Shown one piece after another: positions 54,524 to 64,000 of a stretch of DNA of 64,000 nucleotides (positions are counted from its first letter, which is position 1; every line of letters begins with the position of its first letter). The stretch spans positions 558,001 to 622,000 of the forward strand of contig JAEPQZ010000010.1 of assembly GCA_016758905.1 (NCBI GenBank), read 5' to 3'. The translations under genes were made by a program, and so were the position numbers. The stretch is from Umbelopsis isabellina. Its lineage: Eukaryota; Mucoromycota; Umbelopsidomycetes; Umbelopsidales; Umbelopsidaceae. Below the pieces are notes generated by a model. That model saw only the letters and a program-made list of their open reading frames with translations, did no database searches and was not told where the DNA came from.

Positions 54524-55944
54524 GATAATATTTCTGCGTTCAGAATCTTGGATTCATTTTTTATGGATAATAACTCGAGACTCCACAGTCCCAAAATTCA
54601 TTAGTTGCTCTTTGTATGTCAAATCTCCATTTCACAACACACCATTAAAGAAGTAATATTTCGAACAAATATTTTGGTGGCAAAAGCACCGAAATATTCT
54701 AAGTTCAGCGCTGTTAATTTCAATTGCGTTAGACTTAAGAGATGAAAACAACAGTGGCTAAGGGCGACGGTGGCTCTTTTGGTTTGGATAGATAACTTAT
54801 AAAACAAGTTGACTTATAAGTTGTTATATAAGCTAAACTTTCTTAAAAACGGGGATCACTTTATGTGACAACCTTCAGCAACTTTGTAATTATTTAGAGT
54901 AGATGTACGCCTTCTAAGCAAGGTAGGTAAAATTTCTTTGCCGAATCTTTGTTTTAAATTATTTCACACATTTGAGAATAAAGCTTGACTTTGCCAACGT
55001 TCAAGCTTTCTCACACACCTTCGTTTAGAGAATACAATTTATCTCTTCTTCTTTTCTTGCCTTAAATTTCCATATATCTGGCATTTACCGCAATGGTGCT
55101 TACTTTAGTCGTTGTTAGCCAATAACCTCAAGTAATACCATATATGTCTTTAAGTTATTTATATCTCACATCATAAGTATATTACATCGGAAAGGAATAT
55201 CTGGGACAATTTGTACAAGACAACCATTATTTCACTCAGGCTATCAGTTCGTAATTTTTTGACAATAGATCATACTATGGGTAGCTTTCTTGCAGGTGAA
55301 AATGAGCTGTAGCTAAAAAATATGTTGACATCGGCCACTTCCAGTAATTACATCATTGAATTTACGTTACTGTAAGAAAGGTTCGACTAGATAAAGATAT
55401 GTACTCAGGAAATAAATGAAGATGAAAACCGAAGACCATAGTTCAAACAGAAGGCTGTAATCCAGAATGACATTAGTGAAAATGCAGATGTCGCCATAAA
55501 GATGACATTACCATATGTGGTTTATTAAAGTTTTTTAGTGTAACGATGTCAAATGCCTAAGCGCATGGCAAATTTAAACTGCCAATAGTGTCATGTACTG
55601 CAATGGGTAGACGGTAAGGATGAGAATCCGTACAGAACATTGAAAACTATCGGGCCAATATAGAATCTTTCATGTTTTTACTTAATCCGCTGACACAATC
55701 TAGATCGGTTTGAATTGTTGGTCGCCATACGAGAGCAAAATCGATATCGCCAGGTCAAATTTAACTGACAACAATGGGCAGTTTATTCAGTATAATGCGA
55801 TTTACGCTTTTGTCAAGTCAATTTATTTTGTCCAAACATGCCATATCCCAAATGTAACAACAAGAAAAACCAAAAAAAGTGTGGCGACTTAAAAAAAATG
55901 TTGTTGTTGTCAGTTCCTTTCCTACCTCTTTAGAACTTACCACC
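54524..55944. other. Spacer inside the inverted-repeat locus
   Basis: 1.4 kb between the left arm and the orphan gene. AT-rich, no supported gene or RNA. A palindrome-like stretch AAGTTGACTTATAAGTTG lies at about 54807-54825. The final 200 bp are the presumed promoter and leader of the orphan gene. Confidence 0.45.
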
Positions 55945-58362
55945 ATGGAGGCTCTGAGCGCACAGTTTCAGTCTTATGCTGTCAACTTCCTTCTCGACCG
56001 GAAGTTCCTCCAAGATGGGTTGGTCTTACTGTCCCGTGTTATTGATATCGAATCAAGTTCTAGAGATTGTATCGTTTTTCATCCTCAACACCCACCGATT
56101 CATTCTGTCATGGATAGCTGCCAAAACCTGGTATATCTAAAGGTCTGGGATGGAAGCCAGCAATCTGGTTTTGACGAGGAAGGTGGCAGACTGATTCTAA
56201 GCCGGGCCGCAAAATTATATGCTGGCCAAACCCAAAATTTTCAAATCAGAGAAAGAAGTCGCCAAGGCTATCTAAGAGACCTAGGTGACGCTACGTGGAA
56301 CATCTGTTATGTACATGGTTTGGAGAATCAATATCAGCGCGACGCGTTTGAAGTTACTCATATCGCATACAATTTTGTTATGTTCGGTACACAGCAGCTC
56401 AATAAAAGCCCTTTTGGAAGGTATTGGTATAACAATATAGATGCCAACGCCAATGTTGATAACATAACGGCCAATCAATATACTCGGTATTCCGGATGGG
56501 CCACATGGCGCAACACTTGTCTGGTTGGTAGCGCTCCTCCACCTACCCTGTTTTCTAATCCGAACTACCTTGAATTACTCGAAAGAGAAGCGACGCCTTT
56601 GATAGATTTCACCCAATTTCCACCATCTGCTTGGGGTGGTCTAGCAAGATTCTTAGATAACATAGGAGTTGACCAACCTCATTTTGTGAATCATTACCCG
56701 AGGATACCTTGCGATCGTATGCATGATTGGGATCCGATTGTATCAACCATGGACAAGGTTAACGCCGACCGTCAGTTACGAGCTAACTTGAACCACCATG
56801 GTTTCTCCTTGGCCGTAATGCTGGGACATCGTCCAACAAGGCTGGCAGCCGAAGGAGGATCTGCAAATTACCTCAGTAGAGTGGGAGGAAAGCTCACTGC
56901 AACACGGTTACCCAATGGGCGGATCGCTCTCTTATTGTGGATAATTGACCCATCTCATTTAAGATTCACGGACCGTACTGTAACGTCATATGATCAGATA
57001 TTCAAGTTTGTTCCAATGGTGGTGAATGTCCTGGAGAAGGCTATACAATTGATGGGAGTTTTAACTTCTTCTGACAATGAAAAAAACCTTTTGAGTGCTG
57101 GGCTTAGCTACGGCCAAGCACAAGCTGTAATTGCTTGGTACAATAAGTCTATGGTTGGCAATAAGCTCATGAGTCTCATGGACGATTATAGAAAACAACT
57201 CATTAATTTGAGAGATAACGAGTCGGTTGCCGTGAGCGATTTTCAGCCTTGGTTTGGTATGTTGTGACTTTTATATTACGCTTTCATTCAGGACTACCAA
57301 CCAATATTATCTTTAGATATTTCGTCATACAACCCACCGATCATCAATATATCCAACCTGTCTCTTCATGCCACTTCTAAAGTGGAGATTGTTGGCACAT
57401 CGTCGGGCCATAATGTTCAAGAAGTTGTATCGGAAGAAGACATATGGGATGACAAGCGCTTCGATACGAAAATCATGCGCAGGTGCAGGCTTATCAATAG
57501 CTCTTTCGACTTCGAAGATCCTTCGACTAGACAGAATATCATATCTTCTGAGCGCCTGCGTGTCTATGGAGAACTTCGTCAGGGCATGTTGACTAGAAAT
57601 AAAAACAATGGTACCTTTGTGCCTTCCCCTAATGAAACTGTTGATCGGCAAATCGAGCGTTGCTGGGAAGAGTACTATCGACGCCGAGTTGCAAGCTCCA
57701 ACAACGAGAAAGCAACGACGTGTACTTGTACAAGATGCTCATCGATAATAAAAAAGGTACTTCAGAATAACAAGCTGGTCTTGGAAAATGGGTGTCGATG
57801 CCAGTTCAAGCAGGCCAATCGAAAGCAAAAGCTTTCTCTTGGATGGCAATTTGTCCATGGAGTGTACCCCGGTTACTTTCCAACCAACAATATCTTTCTA
57901 ATGCTTGTCCAAGATTTGCCCGGAACGAGCATGGTGTTGAATGTGAAGCACTTAATGGCCTTGTTGGTGCAAACCATACGTACTTGTCCTATGAATCCAC
58001 AAGCCCGCACTCTGGAAGACATATTCGGGAGCTGCTTCGCGGCTATGGAAAGATTTTCGCTACAACCCAATACCAAATTAGGTCGCTCACAATCTGGAAT
58101 TGTCTTGGCCCTGAAAAGAGCTTTTGACGATATTCCAATCGGCGGATATCCAGTCAAAGTCCTTTCACGCCCCCCTCTTCCACTTGAGATTGCAGCTTAT
58201 ACAAAAAAAAGAGCCTTGAAGGTTGATTTATACGCTTTCGGAGAATGTTCATCGTGGTCAGCGGACCGTATACTGCAAGCTGAAAATCTTAATTTCTTGG
58301 GCTACCAGGACGAACTATTACAAATGGTCCGATTTACTAGTACCAGCTCAAGAGGACAGTGA
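55945..58362 (+). CDS. Orphan 785-residue protein enclosed by inverted repeats
   Basis: Two exons (55945-57256 and 57317-58362) splice in frame across a 60-bp GTATGT...TTTAG intron to give 785 residues. The ATG lies in an optimal context (ACCACCATGG). The first 437 residues are rich in Asn, Tyr, Trp and Arg and poor in low-complexity sequence (e.g. NPYF-like YRYSGWATWRN region, GGLARFLDNIGVDQPHFVN), which suggests a globular fold. The second exon has a Cys cluster CTCTRC ... CRC near residues 555-585, a possible zinc site, then a helical C-terminus. There is no signal peptide or membrane helix. I recognise no family: no DDE, RNase H, reverse-transcriptase, helicase or YR motif. Possibilities are a novel element-encoded protein, an endogenised viral structural protein or a rapidly evolving fungal gene. 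Confidence 0.75.
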
Positions 58363-58659
58363 ATTGACTGGACCGTCTGCCCCGATCTGTATCTCATTTT
58401 CATATGTTTATGTCGATAAAATCAGTATTAATACGTATTGAATGCGTCTGTCAGTAAAAAAAAAATAATTTGTGTGATTAGTTATTGCGGCTATTACATG
58501 ATAATTACGGATCAAGGACATGATGGTTGGCGGCGCGCTCCACACGCTGATAGAGGCTCGCCCATCGGTGGCGTATTTGAAGCTGCACTGGAGGAAAACA
58601 GTCTGATTCAGCTCCACACCAAAACAAAGATAGATAGCTAGCTGCTTTTTAGTGTTTGA
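58363..58659. other. 3' flank of the orphan gene
   Basis: About 300 bp before the right arm. Short overlapping frames only; no supported gene. Confidence 0.4.
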
Positions 58660-59075
58660 AGCAAAAATGAAATAACAAATTCTTTCAGTAATAGATCAAT
58701 CAAAAATGGTGAAATTTTGTACCTTGACCAATCAAAAAGGATGCCGCGAGCTGGAATCGAACCAGCGTTCTCTCGGCCACAACGAGAAGTAATGACCACT
58801 ATACTATCGCGGCAGGATATGTTGGCTGGCCAACCATACTCTTTATAAAATTATTGCAAAATACGAGATTTCCCTAGCAACTCTAGGCTCGATCATACTC
58901 TCGGTCCATTATTCAAAGATCTATTTTAGATATGCTATAGTACTACATTAGTACTTTGGCTATGTTTAAAATCAAATTTTTTGCAATCTTCTGACAGATG
59001 GCAACAAAACGGTCAATGTTTTTGTTTCGCGGTGGCGCAGTCGATTGTCTATGCCGTTACGTGAATGTCTTGGCT
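58660..59075 (-). repeat. Right arm of inverted repeat
   Basis: Reverse complement of 53900-54325, including the tRNA-His gene and its flanks. It lacks the 54389-54523 duplication found beside the left arm. Its outer end carries CGTTACGTGAA (59055-59065), a one-base variant of the inverted 11-mer. Confidence 0.85.
58742..58813 (-). tRNA. tRNA-His (anticodon GTG), second copy
   Basis: Identical to 54155-54226 on the opposite strand, including the discriminator base and the T5 run downstream. It looks functional. Confidence 0.94.
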
Positions 59076-59269
59076 ACTTGATTCGCAGACCTGGCCACTC
59101 TCACTCCTCTTCGCAAACATCTTAAAATATTTTGAGAAGCAATCATTATCTATGCTTCTTTTAATAAGATACCAGTAAAAAAAACCATGAGAAACTGCTG
59201 TCGCTAGCTACTAGGAAAACCTTGACCAATCTATAAGGTAGCACCTTCAATTTAACAGCGTTACGTGAC
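59055..59269 (-). repeat. Spaced GTCACGTAACG repeats, right cluster
   Basis: On the minus strand the 11-mer occurs at 59269-59259 (GTCACGTAACG) and as a variant at 59065-59055 (TTCACGTAACG). The sequence after the first copy (TTGAAGGTGCTACCTTATAGA) resembles that after the 53575 copy, so the modules are inverted relative to the left cluster. Spacing is 204 bp. Confidence 0.7.
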
Positions 59270-59578
59270 ATTAGTTTGATTTTCAGCAAGGTAAACATAG
59301 AGTGCATAAAATAACTTCTGATATTGCGTTTGATTTCCTACTACTAATTTTATGGGCTTTAATCAAAGGTATGGTTGGCTTGATTTACAGATTGGCCATT
59401 TCTGGGGTATGAGCTTGACTTAGAATAAGCAACAGCACTTGAGAAACCCCATTTAAAATTTGACTTGAATAATACGGAGCCACTTCTTTTCTTTTTGGAC
59501 GAGTCGAAAGTGGTGAAGATAGGCTACAGCCTAAAAACCAGCTAGATCAAGGCTGGTACTTGGACTTATTTGTCATAG

Positions 59579-59800
59579 ATCAGGCGGATCTTAAATCAAG
59601 AGTTTAATGAACTATATATAGCCTTTACTGATGTAGGCTATGAAAGAGTGATGAGCCAGTGCAAGATTCCAGAATTTAAATCAGCATCAAATAATAAAGA
59701 TCTACGAGCTTTCAAAATGGTAGAAGGGTCACTGATAGTTTTTAAGCTGAAGGAGTGGGCTGAAAATATCATTAGCAATATTGAGAGAAAACCGAAATAA
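59579..59800 (+). pseudogene. Orphan coding fragment ending at 59800
   Basis: An open frame with protein-like composition reads FNELYIAFTDVGYERVMSQC, continues IPEFKSASNN and ends WAENIISNIERKPK before TAA. It has no good start and stops appear upstream, so it looks like the 3' end of a decayed gene. Its place next to the repeat locus suggests mobile-element debris. No family recognised. Confidence 0.35.
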
Positions 59801-60051
59801 AATACTACAATGAAATATTATATACGAAGAGCTCGGGCGAAGCGATGACAAGTAAATACTCATCAGGAGGGCGCAATCCGAAACACACCACAAATTGTTG
59901 GAAACAGGAGCATAAGGAGATTGTACCTGTCAAAGGCCGGAGTTGCTTCACTTTTTACCTACTGCTCAACTTTCATCATTACATGCTTTACCATCCTAAT
60001 TTATTCTTCATAAATATAATTTATATTATAAAAAGCGAGATCGCAATATGT
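59801..60051. other. Short intergenic region
   Basis: 250 bp between the orphan fragment and the 3' end of the BNR-repeat gene. A plus-strand frame across it (59845-60105) runs into the BNR gene antisense and is not supported. Confidence 0.4.
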
Positions 60052-61229
60052 TTAAGACAATTGGATGGCTTGGGAACGTGCGCCGTTGTGATCAAAGAGA
60101 GCTAGCATCTGGTTATTATTCAAAGGAATAATTCCAGGCCAATTGGTTTGGGGAGGTGAGACCGAGAGTTTATTGCCCCAAGTAACACCATCTGAGGACG
60201 TCAAAGCCTTGACTCCAGCACCCTGAATCCAGGCATGAGTGGATGTGTCTTCGTCCGTCATAAATATGGAGACCAAGACGTTGCCGCCCAATGTAGCGAC
60301 TTGTGGTGATCCAGCATTGTTATTCGTGCCGGTAGGAACGTAAACTGTAGCACGATTCCCCCATGTGATGCCATCATCACTGGAAGTGACTGATTTGACA
60401 TGGAACGGCCCATCTTCAGTGGTTTCAAAAATACACAGCAACTTGTTGCCAGATCCAGTGTTAAATTCGGTTACACCAGGCATTCCATCTCTACCCGTGG
60501 TTGTGGCACCAGCAATAGTTGCCATGGGACCCCAAGTGGCACCGCCGTCCTTGGAGATGTGCTGAACAATATCTTGATCCGTTGCAGAGTTTTCTCTGGC
60601 ATAGTACAGCTGAATGCTTCCATCATGTGCAAGGCGCATAAATGGCTCCCAAATGCCGTTTGGCGGGGATTTGCCCTCCGGCTGGCTTAGATAGCTCCAC
60701 GTCTTGCCTCCGTCATCACTATAGCAAACAGTCTATCGGCCAAGTTGGAAAGTATGAAAGGTTTGTCCACAGTAACAATAAAATAAAGAGAAATACATAC
60801 AATGCGATAGTACGTGTAAACGTAGTTAGGACTGGTTCCCGTTCTAGAATGGTTACGAAAGACTGCTAGTATTCTGCGATGAGACGCACCAGAAGCTGTG
60901 GTGGGCAGCTCTAGTAAGTAGCCATTATCGATATCGCCTACACCTGTAGTTACAGTGCCAATATCTGTCCAAGAAGCTCCATTATTTGTGCTTTGGCACA
61001 CCGTAATGACATTGTTATTTCCTGAAAAAGCAGTATATATTCCCAGCAGCTGTCCTGTCGATAGCCTAGTACTTCTAGGATATGTTCCTCCACTGGGTGC
61101 CATAGCGACAGGAGAGCCAACCAAGGAAGGAGTGGTGCCAACGCCAAAAACATAACCTATCAGCGTTAAACACGATACCAGAAATAGTGTCCTGAAGCAA
61201 GAGCGACGTGAAGCAGTAAAAAATTCCAT
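60052..61229 (-). CDS. Secreted BNR/Asp-box sialidase-like protein
   Basis: Two exons (61229-60801, 60732-60052) give 369 residues. The Arg-rich start followed by FRTLFLVSCLTLIGYVFGV is a signal peptide. Five Asp boxes (S-x-D-x-G-x-x-W) mark a six-bladed propeller: STNNGASW, SDDGGKTW, SKDGGATW, SSDDGITW and SSDGVTW. The first blade has a PRSTRLSTGQLL segment with the Arg expected in the active-site triad, and GIWEPFMRLAHDGSIQLYY is typical of fungal BNR proteins. It may be an exo-glycosidase acting outside the cell; substrate is unknown and sialic acid need not be it. Confidence 0.85.
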
Positions 61230-63061
61230 CGCGAAAAGTGTTTGATACTAAGATGAAAAACAATTCCCAAGGACAACCGCGGTATTTAACGGCTTGAGCC
61301 TCAGTTTTCATGTTGCACACGATTTTATTACTCTCGTCGAATTTTATTATATGAAAAGTTTACATAAACATTCATGTTCCACAACTGCGGTGCAGGATGT
61401 GCAGAAAAGCAAGGTGTACATCGTGTCAGCTGGCTCAAGAATAGGGTCAAACCCAATATAGCATTTAATATTCATTTCTCGGCGCAAGAAGACGGACGAC
61501 CAGCCAGTAGACGAACAACTTGTCTTTTTGAGGTGTTTGGGTCTGTTAAAAGCGGTCTGTTTTCACTTATATAGCTCGCACCTTTATTATAGCTCACTCA
61601 TTCCAAGAGAAGTCAATTTGTCAAAAATTTACACCTGTGATTAGTAAGCTCATTGTTGTAATGACTTTCCCTTTGAATGTACAACCCGGTTTCCCGATAA
61701 GCATATAGTTATGTAAGCTGTGGTCACAGTTCACCTGGATTACGATATACACTAATCCATTCACCGTTTGTAATGATCTTTGGTTACGCAGCCAGAAACG
61801 GTACATTTGAAGAGTCAAAGTAGCACCAGACCTCAGTTTACCATCTCACAAAAGCCCGCATAGGGCTCTCTACCGCTTTTTCCTTTTCTGTCTTCATTTC
61901 CCCCCCCCCCTTCTCTCCTTTTTACAAGTGCTCATGAATACATTATGCGAATACTTGGCAATATCTTTTGCCAACTTTCTAAACAAATGCTAGAATTAAC
62001 CAGCCATCAACGGCACTGCCTAAGTCCATACGCTTTTCAATATAATAATCTTGGTCATTTAGTTCGAAGCGTTTCATAACGGCAGGCAATAGCCGAGGGA
62101 TATGTAATCGAACAAGTAGGATTTTCGCATCTCATTCTATTCAGTAACAACATGCAGTAAAAATTTTTCCTGCAAAATTCTTCCTCATACCTAAGACGCT
62201 CACAAATGACACCTGGTTTGGGAAATTTTTTTCCAAAAAAGTCCAGTACCAAATCCTGGTTGGATGGAGATGGCTTCTTCGATAAGGCTTGACTAATTCA
62301 GCATTGAGTGTCATTGTGCTCGTAGCAGGTGTATTCCAGTACATTGCGATCTACTACTTGGCTCAAAGCTCAAAAAGCTTTTAAACAGGTATATTCTGCC
62401 AAATGTAGCGCAAATTGACACGAATACACTGCTCACTCAAATCAGATTCGATAGAGGCCCGCATCAGTTTGATGGACAGAGACGAGGATTTCTTGGACCC
62501 AGTTTCTGATACGATCGATTTCCGGGAATACGTGAACATTCGACGGCGGCGCCTTTCCAAACACATAAACCATATTGATTTCTATGCTCTCTTTGAAAAA
62601 ATTAATAATTTATCTGACCTATTGATCATAAAACGACGGCCCATATTAAACGGCCACTTGTTCAACTCGTTCATTTCGCTTCCCGGCATATCATGTACAA
62701 TACAATAAGTGGACCGGAGCACAATTAGGTACCTATTGTTAGAGGCACCATCAAAAAAAGTGCTTACGTACGTCATGCTAAAGCATCCGTACACTACTTA
62801 TAAATAACTTGCCAATAAACACCTTTTCCTTGCCCCTGCTAGCCACTTTCGTCTATAGAATAGTCATAGGACCTGTATTAGATCTAAAATCTTCCTGAAA
62901 CTCCACCCGGCTACACCATAAAAGGTATCAATACCAGCATGCTCTGTAAATTCACTGCGCTCTGTTGCTTGCTAGCTTTTACGATCATTGTGGAGAATTG
63001 TGACCCAAACGATTATTTTTTTTAATATGAGTAATAATGTGTGGTCAACAGCACAGAACGT
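61230..63061. other. Gene-poor region of 1.8 kb
   Basis: No confident gene. It begins with the promoter of the BNR gene and ends at tRNA-Pro. A C10 run (about 61900-61910) and CT-rich DNA lie near the middle. One short frame (62472-62708) is listed separately. Confidence 0.45.
62472..62708 (+). CDS. Possible small ORF of 78 codons
   Basis: An ATG frame begins MDRDEDFLDPVSDTIDFREY, then a basic run NIRRRRLSKHI, and ends SLPGISCTIQ. The acidic-then-basic composition is protein-like. The frame is also open upstream for 19 codons without ATG. No family, partner exon or conserved context is visible. Confidence 0.2.
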   Translation: MDRDEDFLDPVSDTIDFREYVNIRRRRLSKHINHIDFYALFEKINNLSDLLIIKRRPILNGHLFNSFISLPGISCTIQ

Positions 63062-63133
63062 GGTTCCGTGGTTTAGTGGTATAATTCCCGCTTAGGGTGC
63101 GGGAGGTCCCGGGTTCAATTCCCGGCGGAGCCC
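63062..63133 (+). tRNA. tRNA-Pro (anticodon AGG)
   Basis: The acceptor stem pairs GGTTCCG with CGGAGCC (one T-G wobble). The anticodon arm CCCGC-TTAGGGT-GCGGG gives AGG, and the T-arm is GGGTTCAATTCCC. No intron. A T6 run at 63135-63140 terminates transcription. Confidence 0.95.
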
Positions 63134-63579
63134 CTTTTTTGAACTTTTTGTCAAAAAATTTCTCAGATATTGTCAATTTGTTTGATCTCATTAGCTTTAA
63201 TCTCTCTATCCACGATTTATTTGCATTATATTTCGGATCGTAGATCCCTCGGTCTTGTGTTTAGTGAGAAGACAATAAATTATCTTTGATTTTCCAAGTC
63301 TATATCATAGATCTCACGAGACCGGTGTGTTGAGCGTGGTATAACAACAAAAAGATGCACTTGATAGACTAAGTGACTAGCTCACTAATGGTGCACTCCC
63401 ATCAATATACCCTGGGAACTAAAATTTACTAAAAAATCATGTATACTTTTTTTATCTTGGAATGCTTTTGGACTTGCTTTTGCAAGTCAATGGACTAGAT
63501 CATAATGCTTGGAACGAAACTATGTACAAAATGCATTTTTCTATTTCTCCTACTGAATGGTCTAAAGAGAAATAATTAT
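63134..63579. other. Intergenic region downstream of argininosuccinate synthase
   Basis: 446 bp between tRNA-Pro and the stop of the minus-strand argininosuccinate synthase gene; AT-rich 3' flank, no gene seen. Confidence 0.45.
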
Positions 63580-64000
63580 CTATTGATCAGCGGGTGTCCA
63601 CTTGTTGAGACGGATGGAATGGATCTTGATGAAGCCATCAGCGTCAGCGGGGTTGTATCCACCATGCTCGTCCATGGAAGATTCCTTCTCATCATAAAGC
63701 TTGGCTCCGTCACCACGAGCAACACGACCTTCAACAATGGTGTTACCCTTGTAAAGCTTGAGCTTGACATCACCGTTGACATTGCGCTGGGTGAAAGCAA
63801 GAGAGTGGGTCAAGAATTCGCGCTCAGGAGAGAAGTATTGGCCATTGTACAAGATACGGCCAAAGGGGAATGTGATGTTTTGATCGCGGAGAGCACGGAG
63901 TTGACCATCAAGAGTCAAACCTTCCAAATCAATATGGGCAGCACGAAGGATGGTACCACCGGGGGTCTCGTAGCAACCGCGAGACTTGACACCGATGAAA
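63580..64000 (-). CDS. ARG1: Argininosuccinate synthase, C-terminal part (partial)
   Basis: The last 139 codons are present; the gene continues beyond the window edge. The enzyme joins citrulline and aspartate with ATP in arginine synthesis. FIGVKSRGCYETPGGTIL is the conserved substrate-binding segment, followed by HIDLEGLTLDGQLRALRDQ, YNGQYFSPEREFL, LKLYKGNTIVEGR and the end GGYNPADADGFIKIHSIRL. These match the C-terminal multimerisation region of the family. No intron interrupts this part. Confidence 0.93.
   Translation of the reverse strand, partial: FIGVKSRGCYETPGGTILRAAHIDLEGLTLDGQLRALRDQNITFPFGRILYNGQYFSPEREFLTHSLAFTQRNVNGDVKLKLYKGNTIVEGRVARGDGAKLYDEKESSMDEHGGYNPADADGFIKIHSIRLNKWTPADQ

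Noticed and set aside
55879-55944. Start of the orphan gene upstream of 55945
   Set aside because: The extension MWRLKKNVVVVSSFPTS uses an atypical start and reads T/G-rich leader; ATG 55945 has the optimal ACCACCATGG context.
57792-58127. 111-codon frame inside orphan exon 2
   Set aside because: Shadow in another frame of the spliced 785-residue ORF.

Overview
The window is eukaryotic and fungal. Genes are split by many short spliceosomal introns (about 50-80 bp, GTRNGT donors, AG acceptors), UTRs are AT-rich, and tRNA genes lie between protein genes. The mix of genes points to an early-diverging fungus, most likely Mucoromycota (Mucorales-like). It includes a 985-residue plasma-membrane H+-ATPase, CSN5, ELL, a SNAPC4-like Myb protein, a tandem CCCH protein, a fungal SUR7-like protein and a cobalamin/metal-binding BtuF-like protein. 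The lineage is an inference from sequence style; no species can be named from the window. Most exon models were rebuilt by hand from splice sites. Where spliced lengths are quoted, the exons sum to a multiple of three.

Layout: 0-5 kb holds a C2H2 zinc-finger tail, CSN5 (-) and a C2H2 transcription factor (-). 5-8.2 kb is gene-poor. 8.2-16.4 kb holds CWC24/RNF113 (+), a BtuF-like protein (+), the H+-ATPase (-) and PIG-P (+). 16.6-23.5 kb holds a large secreted S9-like hydrolase (-), RPL15 (-), mitochondrial uS2m (+) and a ubiquitin-like/WLM protease (-). 23.5-25.9 kb is empty. 25.9-33.5 kb holds a class I/II aminotransferase (+), an orphan protein (+), a TIS11-type CCCH protein (+) and mitochondrial alanine aminotransferase (+). 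33.7-45.5 kb holds CZIB/UPF0587 (-), cohesin SCC3/STAG (+), a secreted HEXXH metallopeptidase-like protein (+), cytochrome b5 (-) and ELL (+).

45.6-51.5 kb is bracketed by two identical, oppositely oriented tRNA-Arg(ACG) genes. Between them lie a SUR7-like four-TM protein (-), a PTP-type phosphatase (-) and a SNAPC4-like Myb protein (+). 51.5-59.8 kb is the accessory part of the window. Two inverted arms of about 420 bp (53.90-54.33 and 58.66-59.08 kb), each carrying a tRNA-His gene, enclose a two-exon gene for a 785-residue protein I cannot place in any family. Outside the arms are spaced copies of GTCACGTAACG and decayed coding fragments. The last part holds a secreted BNR/sialidase-like protein (-), tRNA-Pro(AGG) and the 3' end of argininosuccinate synthase (-), which runs off the window.

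Nearly all genes are single-copy housekeeping functions (protein turnover, splicing, translation, chromatin cohesion, Pol II elongation, amino-acid metabolism, GPI anchoring) with no operon logic. The locus most worth a second look is 53.5-59.8 kb.
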